Shown: positions 44,378-53,352, counted from the first letter of the stretch. The stretch: DNA of 64,000 bases from HXMU1420-13 sp965229525 (GCA_965229525.1 OZ245886.1:124001-188000), one strand, 5' to 3'. A program made the numbers and translations. The notes: generated by a model not told the origin, from the letters alone.

Positions 44378-45154
44378 ATGAATCAACAACAAAGAGCAGT
44401 AGTTTTTACGATAGTATTCTTTGCCGTTTACCTAATACTTAAACAAAATTTTTCATCCATTAAAGTAACCTTAGACGGACTAACCCAGTTCGGCTTATTG
44501 AGCTATATTTTAACTTATGCTCTTATTGGAATTCCAATATACTTAGGAACATATCTTGTAAATCCTGAGATAAATATTTTTAAAAATTTAGGCCTCTCCC
44601 TTAGTCTTACAAAGCCAATATTAATTGCATCTCTTTTTTCTTTACCAATGTTTTTGGGTGGAGTAGCATTTTTTGAACTCAGTAAAAATATTTCTTTTCA
44701 AAATTTAATTGCCGGCACAATAGTAATTGGGTTTGTTGAAGAATTGTTTTTTAGGGGGTTCTTATTTGGTTTGATTTATAAGTATTCTAAGCTCGGATTT
44801 CTTACAACTATTATTTTCGGAGCAATAATTTTTGCACTGGGTCACTTATACCAAAGCCAGAATCCAGATGAATTGATAGGTATATTTTTGGTTACCTTTT
44901 TTGGGGCAATTTTGTTTGCCTGGCTCTATGTAGAATGGGATTATAACTTATGGGTTCCCATTTTTCTACACGCACTGATGAATATGGCCTGGTATCTATT
45001 TGAGATGGATGAAACGGCTTTAGGGGGAATACTACCAAACGTTTTTAGAGGTTTGACAATTACATTAGCGATAGTATTTACCATATTCTATAAGAGAAAA
45101 CATAACAGAGAACTTGCAATCACAAGAAATACACTAATCAAGAAAATGGTATAG
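44378..45154 (+). CDS. CPBP-family intramembrane glutamic protease
   Basis: 258 residues, about eight membrane helices. The catalytic motif is EELFFRG (Glu121, Glu122, Arg126), with the second motif FGAIIFALGHLYQ (His about 157) and a late HALMNMAWYLFE. This is the Rce1/CAAX-prenyl-protease-like ABI family; bacterial members are linked to bacteriocin self-immunity or signalling, but no such neighbour is seen here. Confidence 0.88.
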   Translation: MNQQQRAVVFTIVFFAVYLILKQNFSSIKVTLDGLTQFGLLSYILTYALIGIPIYLGTYLVNPEINIFKNLGLSLSLTKPILIASLFSLPMFLGGVAFFELSKNISFQNLIAGTIVIGFVEELFFRGFLFGLIYKYSKLGFLTTIIFGAIIFALGHLYQSQNPDELIGIFLVTFFGAILFAWLYVEWDYNLWVPIFLHALMNMAWYLFEMDETALGGILPNVFRGLTITLAIVFTIFYKRKHNRELAITRNTLIKKMV

Positions 45155-45339
45155 AATAATGTTTGTTTTATCCTATAGTTGGAGAAGAATTCGTTCAGTT
45201 CTTCATCTTCATTCTCTTGGGATATATTTTTAAAAAAAGTATAAGAATTGTGAATTTGAAATTTATCATAATCTTGATGGTCTTGCAGAAAGCTCGACCT
45301 TAAGTAAGCATCTACAACATCTAACATTACAAACCTAAG

Positions 45340-46431
45340 TTGAAAATATCTCCAAAAGCGAAAAGAAACATTTCCAGGATACTACCTTTCGCGCTTATCT
45401 GGGTTGTGAGTGGATGGGTAACCGATGTAACTGAGATCGGAATAAGAAGTAATCAAGGCCTCAATCCGGATACAGATGTTGCCTTCACCATACCTGTGTT
45501 GATTTTTGCCAGCCTCGCAAATGCCATTGTTGGGCTCATTATTGGGTCGTTGGAAGTGGTTTATTTAGAAAAGAAATTCTCAAACCGAACACTTAGTGCA
45601 AAGTTTTTCTATAAGTTCATAATCTACCTCTGCTTATTCATTATCATTATAATCGTTCTTTATCCAGTAGCAGTTTCGCTGGAATCAGGAACAAGTTTGC
45701 TAGCCGTTAAAGTCTGGCAGCAATTGGGCAGATTCCTGCTAAGTATCTCTTTCCTTGTCACCTTATTTCATTTGTCTGTACGGCTTATGCTTAGTTTGAT
45801 ATACTCAGCGATCAGTGAAAACTTAGGACATCAGGTATTTGTAAATTTCTTTTCAGGGAAATACCATAAACCCAAAATTGAACAGCGGATTTTCATGTTC
45901 CTGGACATGAAATCTTCAACTACCATCGCCGAAAGTCTGGGTCACATCACATACTTCAAATTACTGGATACCTATTACAACTTAATGTCAGACTCCATCA
46001 TTAATTCATACGGTGAAGTATACCAGTACATAGGTGATGAAATTGTGATTTCATGGAAACCTGAAAAAGGGTTTGATCAGGCAAATTGCATTAATTGCTT
46101 TTTTAGCATTCTTGATCGTCTCCATCAACAAAAAGAAGTGTTATTTAATGAGTATGGTTTTGAGATTGGTTTCAAAGCAGGTATTCATTTTGGGGAAGTC
46201 ACCATTGGAGAAATTGGTGCGTTAAAAAAGGAAATCGTTTTTACAGGGGATGTCTTAAATACCACCGCCAGAATCCAAAGTCTTTGTAAAGAATTAGACG
46301 CTGACTTACTAATCTCGGGAGCCATTAAAGAACAAATACCCCCATCAAATTATCAATACAGCTCTAAAGGAGAGATAGAGCTGAAAGGAAGAAATAAGAA
46401 AGAAGAACTGTTTAGCGTGACTCGATATTAG
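45340..46431 (+). CDS. Membrane-bound class III adenylate/guanylate cyclase
   Basis: 363 residues. Four membrane helices (about 12-165) are followed by a class III cyclase domain (about 180-360): FMFLDMKSSTTIAESLG with the first metal Asp, YQYIGDEIVISW with the second, and TGDVLNTTARIQSLCKEL with the transition-state-type Arg. It therefore looks able to make cAMP or cGMP. The start is TTG at 45340. It lies 19 bp upstream of the TolB-TPR-AraC gene; in other bacteria cyclase and TolB-TPR parts are often fused in one chain. Confidence 0.85.
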   Translation: MKISPKAKRNISRILPFALIWVVSGWVTDVTEIGIRSNQGLNPDTDVAFTIPVLIFASLANAIVGLIIGSLEVVYLEKKFSNRTLSAKFFYKFIIYLCLFIIIIIVLYPVAVSLESGTSLLAVKVWQQLGRFLLSISFLVTLFHLSVRLMLSLIYSAISENLGHQVFVNFFSGKYHKPKIEQRIFMFLDMKSSTTIAESLGHITYFKLLDTYYNLMSDSIINSYGEVYQYIGDEIVISWKPEKGFDQANCINCFFSILDRLHQQKEVLFNEYGFEIGFKAGIHFGEVTIGEIGALKKEIVFTGDVLNTTARIQSLCKELDADLLISGAIKEQIPPSNYQYSSKGEIELKGRNKKEELFSVTRY

Positions 46432-46450
46432 ATACCTATATTAATTAAGT

Positions 46451-48256
46451 ATGCAAAAATCTCTACCTATATCATCATCTAATAAGTCTATAGCTGTTCT
46501 CCCGTTTGTTAATATGAGTTCCGACCCTGAAAATGAATACTTCAGCGACGGAATTACTGAAGAAATAATCAACGCACTAACTACTGTAAAAGGCTTAAAA
46601 GTCATCGCACGTACATCCTCTTTTGCGTTTAAGAATAGAAATATTGATGTGCGAACCATTGGTGAAGAGTTAGGGGTAAACACCATTTTAGAAGGGAGCA
46701 TTAGGAAAGCCAAAAAAAGGGTTCGTATAACTGCACAGTTAATCAATACAAAAGACGGTACTCACTATTGGTCAAAAAATTTCGATAGGAATTTGGAAGA
46801 CATTTTTTCACTTCAAGATGAAATAAGTTTACAAATTGCAGATCAGATTCGAGAAAATTTTGGGCATCTCACTATTCAAGATCATTTGATTGAAGCGCCA
46901 ACCCAAAATATGGAGGCTTATGACCTTTATCTTAAAGGTCGTTATCAACATTTAATGTGGGATGGCGAAGGAATCAGAAATGCGGTAGAACTCTATGAAC
47001 AATGTGTAGCCTTAGATTCTTCATTCGCTTTACCCTACTTTGGCTTGGGATATAGTTATGCTATGTATGGGTCATGGGGAAATAATAGAGCACTATTAGA
47101 ACTGTCTGATGAAAATCTCTCCAGAGGTTTTAATCTGGATGAAGAATCCTATATAGGGTGGTTTGGTAAAGCAACGTTATCCTTGTGGGGGCATTGGGAT
47201 TTTATCAATGGTCATAAATTTTTTCAAAAAGCAATAACACTTAACCCAGCCTACACGGAAGCAGAAGAAGGTTTATGCGAATTGTATACTGCAATTGGTT
47301 ACTTCGAAAAAGCATTATGGCATGTCGATAACATTCTAAAAATAAACCCCTTATCTACTAATCATTATTTCACAAAAGCGAATATTCATTATTTACAAGA
47401 GGATTATGCAAAAGCGCTTGAATGTATAGAAACCTCATTAAGTATTAATCCCAACTTCACTCATTCCATTGCACTAAAACAGCTTTGCCTAATTCTTACA
47501 AAAGATTATGAAAAACTTAATGATTACTTAATTGAAACTCCTTTGGCCGAGAGACCGGAAGAATGCAGAGTACTATACAAGTTGGTCAATCCTGAAGAGA
47601 AGATCGATATTGATATAAGTAGCATCGGCTTAATGATAAAGGAAGATATTGGATCGGCACTCTTCCCTTGGCAACTCTTTTTATTGGTCCATTTGGACAA
47701 ACATGAAATGGCGTTGGACTTTTTGGAAAAAAATATCAAAATGCGTACCGGTCAAATCATAAACTTTATGAATATTCCGCTGCTTAAACCATTGCACCAA
47801 TACCAACGGTTTAAGGACTTAATACAAGCCACCTTCCGAAATGACCTATTGCCACCTGACCCGGAAAAAAATATTCAAATTGAACCTCCCAAGGCTCTGA
47901 TGACAGAATCTGAAATTGAGATGGTTCTAGAGATTATTGGAAAAGGAATGAAGGAAGAAAAGTGGTTTCTAAACCCATCATTATCTTTACGTATGCTAGC
48001 TGAAAATCTGAATATTAGCAGTAATAAGCTTTCCTGGTTGCTGAATGAACGAATTGGTCAAAACTTTAATGAATACATAAACAGTTTTCGTTTGTTGAAT
48101 TTCAAAGAGAGTGCCCTAAATCCTTCCAATAGCCACCTTACTTTAATAGCACTAGCATATGATAGTGGCTTTAATTCTAAATCAGTATTCAATTCCTTCT
48201 TTAAAAAATCCGTAGGTATTACTCCCAAAGATTGGTTGAAGACTAATAAAAATTAA
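46451..48256 (+). CDS. TolB-like / TPR protein fused to a C-terminal AraC-type DNA-binding domain
   Basis: 601 residues. The N-terminus (about 10-135) is the TolB/FlgO-like domain seen in cyclase-associated proteins (SIAVLPFVNMSSDPENEYFSDGI). The middle has TPR units (EGICNA-like helices; KAITLNPAYTEAEEGLCELYTAIGYFEKAL, YAKALECIETSLSINPNF). The last 110 residues form an AraC-type HTH: LSLRMLAENLNISSNKLSWLLNERIG, then ALAYDSGFNSKSVFNSFFKKSVGITP. It probably turns a TPR-sensed signal into transcription control, perhaps together with the cyclase encoded just upstream; this is inference from gene order. Confidence 0.85.
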   Translation: MQKSLPISSSNKSIAVLPFVNMSSDPENEYFSDGITEEIINALTTVKGLKVIARTSSFAFKNRNIDVRTIGEELGVNTILEGSIRKAKKRVRITAQLINTKDGTHYWSKNFDRNLEDIFSLQDEISLQIADQIRENFGHLTIQDHLIEAPTQNMEAYDLYLKGRYQHLMWDGEGIRNAVELYEQCVALDSSFALPYFGLGYSYAMYGSWGNNRALLELSDENLSRGFNLDEESYIGWFGKATLSLWGHWDFINGHKFFQKAITLNPAYTEAEEGLCELYTAIGYFEKALWHVDNILKINPLSTNHYFTKANIHYLQEDYAKALECIETSLSINPNFTHSIALKQLCLILTKDYEKLNDYLIETPLAERPEECRVLYKLVNPEEKIDIDISSIGLMIKEDIGSALFPWQLFLLVHLDKHEMALDFLEKNIKMRTGQIINFMNIPLLKPLHQYQRFKDLIQATFRNDLLPPDPEKNIQIEPPKALMTESEIEMVLEIIGKGMKEEKWFLNPSLSLRMLAENLNISSNKLSWLLNERIGQNFNEYINSFRLLNFKESALNPSNSHLTLIALAYDSGFNSKSVFNSFFKKSVGITPKDWLKTNKN

Positions 48257-48287
48257 GCCCGCTATAAAAGTCTCAAATCATAAAAAA

Positions 48288-48309
48288 GTCCTGAATTTCA
48301 TTTCAGGAC
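48288..48309 (+). terminator. Rho-independent-like terminator after the TolB-TPR-AraC gene
   Basis: GTCCTGAA (48288-48295) pairs perfectly with TTCAGGAC (48302-48309) around a 6-base loop. It is followed by a pyrimidine-rich GTTTCCTCTTCCTTTTC rather than a pure T run, and preceded by AAAAAA, which could serve as a T run for the opposite strand. It lies 31 bp after the gene. Confidence 0.7.
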
Positions 48310-48457
48310 GTTTCCTCTTCCTTTTCATACCATCTTTGTTAAAAATTCGATAGAGAAAAACATTTAGATGTCGGATGATTCGTTTCCCTGATTTATTGAT
48401 ATAGCGATAACGGGAAATACTTAGTGGAAATCTGAAGTACTTAAAAATAATATTACT

Positions 48458-49105
48458 ATGAAAAGCATATTCACAATTCTTTTACTTTTTTGCTCAGTAC
48501 GTGCTAATGCCCAAATTAACACATCAATGGGTAATGAAACTGATGTAGACTATAAGTGGCGCGTAAGTATGCCTTATATTGTTCCAGATGAGATAATCTA
48601 TGGTTATGGCAAGCGTACAAGTATTCAAATGGTTGAATTACACGTAAAACGCAATCTGGATGATAAAAACATTATAGGTGTAAAGTTTGCCACCTGGCGA
48701 TTATTTCAGCCCATGGGAATCACCTGGTGGGATGGTGTTGTAGAAAAAATTGATTCTGGAACTGAATATTACGATGGATACCTGCGAGAAACCGGAATTG
48801 GTATTACCTACCAGCGTATGCTTTGGAAAGGACTTTTTGCGAGTGCTGAAGTGCTACCACAGATTCAAACCTATACGGATTTAGACGGAAATAAAATTAA
48901 GAATGGCTTTAAACTTTATAATTCTTATCACTTAGGCTATCATGTTACTATCGGGAAGAAAAAACGATTCTTCATAGAACCTCAAGTTCATATAAATCAT
49001 TGGATGTTTGATAACAACTCTCCTGAAGGGTTTAAGGAGTTTGACGACAAGTATGGAAACGTCTTTTGGTTTGAGCCAAATTTATATTTCGGGTTTAAAT
49101 TTTAA
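48458..49105 (+). CDS. Secreted protein of unknown function, probable outer-membrane barrel
   Basis: 215 residues. A signal peptide (MKSIFTILLLFCSVRANAQ) is followed by alternating polar/apolar strands, Tyr and Trp at strand edges, and a last strand ending FWFEPNLYFGFKF with a terminal Phe, the usual signature of a small beta-barrel. No family was recognised. It is monocistronic. Confidence 0.65.
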   Translation: MKSIFTILLLFCSVRANAQINTSMGNETDVDYKWRVSMPYIVPDEIIYGYGKRTSIQMVELHVKRNLDDKNIIGVKFATWRLFQPMGITWWDGVVEKIDSGTEYYDGYLRETGIGITYQRMLWKGLFASAEVLPQIQTYTDLDGNKIKNGFKLYNSYHLGYHVTIGKKKRFFIEPQVHINHWMFDNNSPEGFKEFDDKYGNVFWFEPNLYFGFKF

Positions 49106-49338
49106 TCAACTTTCAGAATAGTTTGGATGACCTGATTAAAGTTCGTACGTCTAGTGATTGTATTTATGCATGATATCATTAGGTCTTGTAACGATGAATG
49201 GAATAGAACTTAAAGGTGAAACTGGAATAAGATGCACTTTATTTGCTGTATCTTTCCTATGCTTGCCATTAAAGCAATTCAAAAACAATAATGCGCTGTT
49301 ACCTACAAAATCATTAAACAACTAATAACAAATAATCT

Positions 49339-50025
49339 ATGAGTGAAAATTTAGAACAAAAGCAATTGATTAAGACTGCCAGAACAACAGGCGTGTGGTA
49401 TTTATTAATGGCTATTACTGGAATTTTGGGATTTATGGTTTTTCATTCACAAATATTTGTATCTGGTAATCCTGAACAAACACTTACTAATTTGGTAGGA
49501 TTAGAATCTACAGCAAGAATTAGGTTGCTATTAGAGTTTGCTATCGTGATTTCACAGGCGCTTACTGCAGTTTGGTTTTTCAGGTTATTTAAAGACCATT
49601 ATGAATGGGAAGCCTGGACGTTGGGTATTTGGGGAATGGCCAATGCTTTAGCGATTATGATAAGTGCAATTTCAATCGCCTCAGCCATAAGTATTGCAAA
49701 TTCTGATTTAGGTACAATGAATGAAAAGGTTGCACTAATTCAGCTTTTGCAAAATATTATTTCAAATGCCTGGGGCGTTGGTAGCATTTTCTTTGGACTT
49801 TGGCTGTTTCCTATGGGGTTTATAGTAATTAAATCCCAAAGAATGCCTGTCTGGTTGGGAAGGGTTATCATTTTAGGTGGTATTGGCTATCTAATTTCTA
49901 CAGTTATAAGCTACTCAGGAATAGATTTTAGCTTCAATAGATATCTCACTATACCTGCAACCATTGGTGAATTTTGGATGATTGGTTATTTAGTAATTTT
50001 TGGAATAAGGTCTGATAACGAATAA
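49339..50025 (+). CDS. DUF4386 family membrane protein
   Basis: 228 residues, six membrane helices. The family start is visible (KTARTTGVWYLLMAITGILG), as are FAIVISQALTAVWFFRLF and AWGVGSIFFGLWLFPMGFIVIKS. The function is unknown. The upstream gap of 233 bp (49106-49338) shows no gene or clear promoter. Confidence 0.82.
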   Translation: MSENLEQKQLIKTARTTGVWYLLMAITGILGFMVFHSQIFVSGNPEQTLTNLVGLESTARIRLLLEFAIVISQALTAVWFFRLFKDHYEWEAWTLGIWGMANALAIMISAISIASAISIANSDLGTMNEKVALIQLLQNIISNAWGVGSIFFGLWLFPMGFIVIKSQRMPVWLGRVIILGGIGYLISTVISYSGIDFSFNRYLTIPATIGEFWMIGYLVIFGIRSDNE

Positions 50026-50055
50026 CATTTCATCGGTACATAGCAACGTTTATAA

Positions 50056-50166
50056 GTAATTACTTGTTTTGGCCTAATCCAAAAAACACAATCAAGTATT
50101 AACCTAAAAGAAATATTGGGACATGATGAATTGAGTGCTTCATATGCCAAAGATAGCGTACATTAA
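50056..50166 (+). pseudogene. Possible relic of a tyrosine recombinase C-terminus
   Basis: A 36-codon frame without start ends in INLKEILGHDELSASYAK and a stop at 50164-50166. The pattern of hydrophobic, K/Q-E-I/L-L-G-H, then S/T and Y is the C-terminal block of phage-type integrases (the His and the catalytic Tyr). Only this short piece is present and no other integrase motif lies upstream, so it is at best a relic and could be chance. Confidence 0.3.
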
Positions 50167-50171
50167 GAAAA

Positions 50172-50708
50172 ATGGTAAATATTGAAGAAATACTAAATTC
50201 ACATTTAAAGGTTAAGACAAGGACTTTTAAAAAAGGGCAACTTATCCAATCGGCAGATAGTACTGCGACACCCAGCATTTACATAAAAAAGGGAATTCTA
50301 AGAAGTTACATTATTGATCGTAACGGAAAAGAGCATATCTATATGTTTGCCTCGAAGGGTTACATTATAGGTGATATTGAAGCTATGGAATATTATCAAG
50401 CTGCTCAATTGTATATCGATTGTCTTGAAGATTGCGAGGTTATTCTTTACGATAAGGATCAATTGCTATCCTTTTTATCAAAAGAACACACGGTAATTTT
50501 TAATCAACTTCTTTCTAGAAGAATAGGCAGACTTCAAAGAAGAGTGCTCATGTTAATGGAGGCTCCTGCTATTGAGAGATACGACTACTTTCTAGAAATT
50601 TATCCAGAGCTGTCGAACAAAGTGCCCCAAAAAATGATTGCCTCTTACCTAGGAATTACTCCACAGACCTTGAGTTCTATTCGAAGTAAAAAATCTAGAA
50701 ATAAATAA
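50172..50708 (+). CDS. Crp/Fnr-family transcriptional regulator
   Basis: 178 residues. The cyclic-nucleotide-binding-type beta roll covers about 10-115 (TRTFKKGQLIQSADSTATPSIYIKKGILRSY, FASKGYIIGDIEAM) and a winged-helix HTH ends the protein (KMIASYLGITPQTLSSIRSK). No Fe-S Cys cluster is present, so it is not a classical Fnr. It lies 146 bp after the DUF4386 gene and 81 bp before the flavodoxin-family gene, either of which could be a target. Confidence 0.85.
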   Translation: MVNIEEILNSHLKVKTRTFKKGQLIQSADSTATPSIYIKKGILRSYIIDRNGKEHIYMFASKGYIIGDIEAMEYYQAAQLYIDCLEDCEVILYDKDQLLSFLSKEHTVIFNQLLSRRIGRLQRRVLMLMEAPAIERYDYFLEIYPELSNKVPQKMIASYLGITPQTLSSIRSKKSRNK

Positions 50709-50789
50709 AATCATTTCTTCGTCTATGCGAATGCTTAACTGCTTTGCCACACTTATTTTTGAACTGCTATAAATTATAATTTTAAGAAT

Positions 50790-51548
50790 ATGAGTGAACA
50801 GTTAGAAAGATTATCAGAAAAATATGTTAAGAATGCCCCTGCTAAATATGACGATTTAAAAGTACTTTTCTTGAATTGTACATTGAACAGAACTCCTGTT
50901 CTCTCGCATACAGAAGGATTGATTAAAAAAGCGCAAGCAATTTTTGAATCGGTTGGAGCTACTACTAAAATACTACGACCAGTTGATTACGATATTCCTG
51001 CTGGATTGGGTCTTGACATGTCTAAAACTGCAGAATGGGATAAGGATGATTGGCCAATTATACAAAAAGAGATTGACGATTGTGATATCTTAATCCTTTG
51101 TACTTCTGTATGGCTTGGTGAAAAATCATCTGTTTGTAATCGAACATTAGAAAGGATGTATGGATATACACATCAATTCAATGAAAAAGGTCAGTATAGA
51201 GATTATGATAAAGTGGGTGCTACTTTAATCACGGGTAATGAGGACGGTGTTAAACACTGTGCAATGAATATCCTGTTTTCTTTATCACATATTGGCTACA
51301 CTGTTCCACCACAAGCTGATGCTGGATGGATGGGAGAGGCTGGACCAGGTCCATCATATATGGATGAAGGCTCAGGTGGACCAGAGAATGATTTTACTAA
51401 TAGAAATACGACATTCTTAGTTTGGAATTGTTTGCATATAGCTAGAATGCTAAAAGATCAAGGAGGTATTCCTGCTTTTGGAAATCAACCTGATGAATGG
51501 CAGGCAGGATGTCAGGCTGGGTTTGACAGCCCCGAACACAAAAGATAA
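50790..51548 (+). CDS. Flavodoxin-family NAD(P)H-dependent oxidoreductase
   Basis: 252 residues. The flavodoxin-like fold begins LKVLFLNCTLNRTPVLSHTEGLIKKA; FMN-phosphate contacts lie in this loop, and CDILILCTSVWLGEKSSVCNRTLERM is the second flavin-binding segment. A C-terminal extension with Gly- and Trp-rich stretches is unusual in length. An exact TATTTTTG -7-like motif lies at 50754-50761, about 30 bp before the ATG. A strong terminator follows. Confidence 0.82.
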   Translation: MSEQLERLSEKYVKNAPAKYDDLKVLFLNCTLNRTPVLSHTEGLIKKAQAIFESVGATTKILRPVDYDIPAGLGLDMSKTAEWDKDDWPIIQKEIDDCDILILCTSVWLGEKSSVCNRTLERMYGYTHQFNEKGQYRDYDKVGATLITGNEDGVKHCAMNILFSLSHIGYTVPPQADAGWMGEAGPGPSYMDEGSGGPENDFTNRNTTFLVWNCLHIARMLKDQGGIPAFGNQPDEWQAGCQAGFDSPEHKR

Positions 51549-51582
51549 ATTTTGTAGCGCCTATAACGAGTATAGACAATAG

Positions 51583-51612
51583 CGGTTCAAGTGTAAACTT
51601 GAACCGTTTTTT
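51583..51612 (+). terminator. Strong rho-independent terminator
   Basis: CGGTTCAAGT (51583-51592) and ACTTGAACCG (51597-51606) form a perfect 10-bp stem closed by a GTAA tetraloop and followed by six T. It ends the flavodoxin-family transcript 35 bp after its stop. Confidence 0.93.
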
Positions 51613-51943
51613 GGTACGAACAAAATATTGTAGTTGGAAAAGCAGTTCTATAAATCACAAGACTACTTAAAGCCGTAACCATTCCCCTACTGACCCCAAA
51701 AAAAACTCAAGCACTTTTAAGTATATATCTTAAAAAGTAACGGTTCTTGAAGTCGCTGACTTCCATTACAAACAAATCAATATTTCATCAATTTCTAATA
51801 AACCTTTTCTTACATACCAAAGCGAACTACTAAGTTGGATATTCGGTTGCTTTAGTAACAATAGCCTTCCTTTAAAGGGTTAAGTATATGTATTCAATCT
51901 CAGATGAGAATATTCCCCCAACTCACACTAATCTTCATTTAAT
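51613..51943. other. 331-bp gap without a recognisable gene
   Basis: Between the terminator and the end of the SGNH-hydrolase gene I see no gene. A near-perfect inverted repeat TTTTAAG (51715-51721) / CTTAAAA (51729-51735) around TATATAT and a short GAAGTC/GACTTC hairpin (about 51749-51763) are present; their role is unknown. Confidence 0.4.
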
Positions 51944-52675
51944 TTATTCTTCTACTAATAACTCAACCAGAATGCTGTAATATCTGGTTGCAATAAATTC
52001 AGCCCCTTTCTCATTGTAATGAACTTCATCAGCCAAATGAGTATCATTAAAACCAGTAAACATATCAACTGCAATTACTTGTGAATTGGTGGTTGTTTGG
52101 TCTGATGCAATAGTCAGAACGTCTTGATTTAGTTGATTAAAAGCATTAGTAAATTCTGTGGTCATAAAATCTGAACGTCCTTGTGCAAGTTGTTCAATTA
52201 TGATAATCACATTCGGATTATCTGTCTGTAAGGCATCAATAATTGCATTGATATTGGATATAGTTTGGTTATAATCTTCTCCATCCAAAATATCATTTCC
52301 GCCTGGTGAACTAAATAAAACAATATCAGGTGAACCTGTCTGGCTTAACCAACCATTTAGTCCATTCAAAATTTCTCCAGAAGTTGCACCACTTCTTCCT
52401 TCATGATCAATGTCAAAATTCATAGCATTGAAAGTCGGATAAGAAGCTTCATCCGATTGAGTGCCTATAAAATCAAAAGTCCAGCCATTTTCTGTTAAAT
52501 CCTTCCAAAGTTCGTAGCGAAAACTTTCAAATTCCGGCCTTGCGCCTTCCACTCTTGATGCCCCTAAAGGAAGTATTTTATTAATTGAGTCACTTTGCGG
52601 TTTTGGACTTGTGTTATCTGATATGTTACAAGTACAGAATATTAAAAGTGACAGACCTAGAATAAAATGTCTCAT
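51944..52675 (-). CDS. SGNH/GDSL-type hydrolase, exported
   Basis: 243 residues from ATG 52675. The hydrophobic N-terminus (MRHFILGLSLLIFCTC) is a signal peptide with an atypical lipobox. The SGNH blocks are present: ILPLGASRVEG with the likely nucleophile Ser40 (GxS instead of GDS), SSPGGNDILDG with the Gly-Asn oxyanion block, and DEVHYNEKG supplying Asp and His. Such enzymes are esterases or acetyl-polysaccharide deacetylases. Two upstream in-frame ATGs (52708, 52684) are possible but put polar residues before the signal. Confidence 0.8.
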   Translation of the reverse strand: MRHFILGLSLLIFCTCNISDNTSPKPQSDSINKILPLGASRVEGARPEFESFRYELWKDLTENGWTFDFIGTQSDEASYPTFNAMNFDIDHEGRSGATSGEILNGLNGWLSQTGSPDIVLFSSPGGNDILDGEDYNQTISNINAIIDALQTDNPNVIIIIEQLAQGRSDFMTTEFTNAFNQLNQDVLTIASDQTTTNSQVIAVDMFTGFNDTHLADEVHYNEKGAEFIATRYYSILVELLVEE

Positions 52676-52743
52676 TATCTGCATTTGTGATAGAGTTTGT
52701 TTAAACATTTATATTAATGTATTTAATCAATAAGTACATGAAA

Positions 52744-53277
52744 TCACATTGCGTAAGAGAAAGCCAACCAATTCAACACGGCAACCACCAACCAAAAGGG
52801 GGTAAAAACAATCCCAACATTTCTACCATGTTTCGAAACTCTTGGGTGCTTTCCAAAGAAGGGCAAAATTCCAGCTTGATTGGCATTCACTAACATCATC
52901 AACACGGCAACAACTAAGAAAAGCAGATGCAAGGGCTCTCGTGCGGCTAGCTGAAGGCCGAAACCATAAATTGCACCAACGGCTACTGCTGCAAAGCCAA
53001 TGGCTCCCTGTCGCTGCTCAAAAAGCAATAGGAAAAGGTAGTCTTTTGCATTGTCCACTTTTTCTTTAGGAGAAGCATGTAATGCAGCGTCTAACATGGT
53101 GAGTTGTTCATCCTGCGTAAGAGCCATTGCACTGTTTGGTGCTTTAAGTCCAAAAAATGGCAACACCCAATTCACAATCATTCGAGCTTGCATTGGGAAT
53201 AGTACTTCAATGCCATGCAGGGTTACAGGGATGATGGATAATGCTAATCCCAAGGTTGAAATTGTGAGTTCACTCAT
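52744..53277 (-). CDS. Four-helix membrane protein of unknown function, HxlR-linked
   Basis: About 177 residues from ATG 53277 (ATG 53289 adds four). Hydrophobic helices lie near 5-30, 95-120, 120-140 and 155-175. No family was recognised. It is divergent from the HxlR gene. Its promoter is unusually clear on the minus strand: TTG (53348-53346), 19 bases, TATTTTTG (53326-53319), about 40 bp before the start, and two TTACTT-N9-AAGTAA-type sites cover it. The same module stands in front of the mdaB-like gene, so both are predicted targets of this regulator. Confidence 0.7.
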   Translation of the reverse strand: MSELTISTLGLALSIIPVTLHGIEVLFPMQARMIVNWVLPFFGLKAPNSAMALTQDEQLTMLDAALHASPKEKVDNAKDYLFLLLFEQRQGAIGFAAVAVGAIYGFGLQLAAREPLHLLFLVVAVLMMLVNANQAGILPFFGKHPRVSKHGRNVGIVFTPFWLVVAVLNWLAFSYAM

Positions 53278-53300
53278 AATGGAGTTCAATTAGAATATTA

Positions 53301-53321
53301 TTACTTTGATTTTCGAAGCAA
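53301..53321. promoter_or_regulatory. Predicted HxlR operator D
   Basis: TTACTT and AAGCAA flank nine bases (one mismatch to TTACTT-N9-AAGTAA). It overlaps the last bases of the predicted -7 element and the start point of the membrane-protein gene, and lies 31 bp from operator E. Confidence 0.6.
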
Positions 53322-53348
53322 AAATACGCTTTTACTTTGGTTTCACAA
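53319..53348 (-). promoter_or_regulatory. Predicted promoter of the HxlR-linked membrane protein
   Basis: On the minus strand TTG (53348-53346), a 19-base spacer and TATTTTTG (53326-53319) match the Bacteroidota promoter consensus exactly. It lies between two predicted HxlR operators. Confidence 0.65.
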
Positions 53349-53352
53349 GTAA
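53332..53352. promoter_or_regulatory. Predicted HxlR operator E
   Basis: TTACTT and AAGTAA flank nine bases exactly. It covers the -33 element of the membrane-protein promoter and lies 43 bp before the HxlR ATG, so it could also mediate autoregulation. Confidence 0.65.

Noticed and set aside
50054..50065. AAGTAATTACTT palindrome as another HxlR operator
   Set aside because: The half-sites are in the reverse order with no 9-base spacer, so the geometry differs from the five predicted sites.
51715..51735. TTTTAAG/CTTAAAA repeat as a terminator
   Set aside because: The stem is all A/T apart from one pair and the strong terminator at 51583 already ends the upstream gene.
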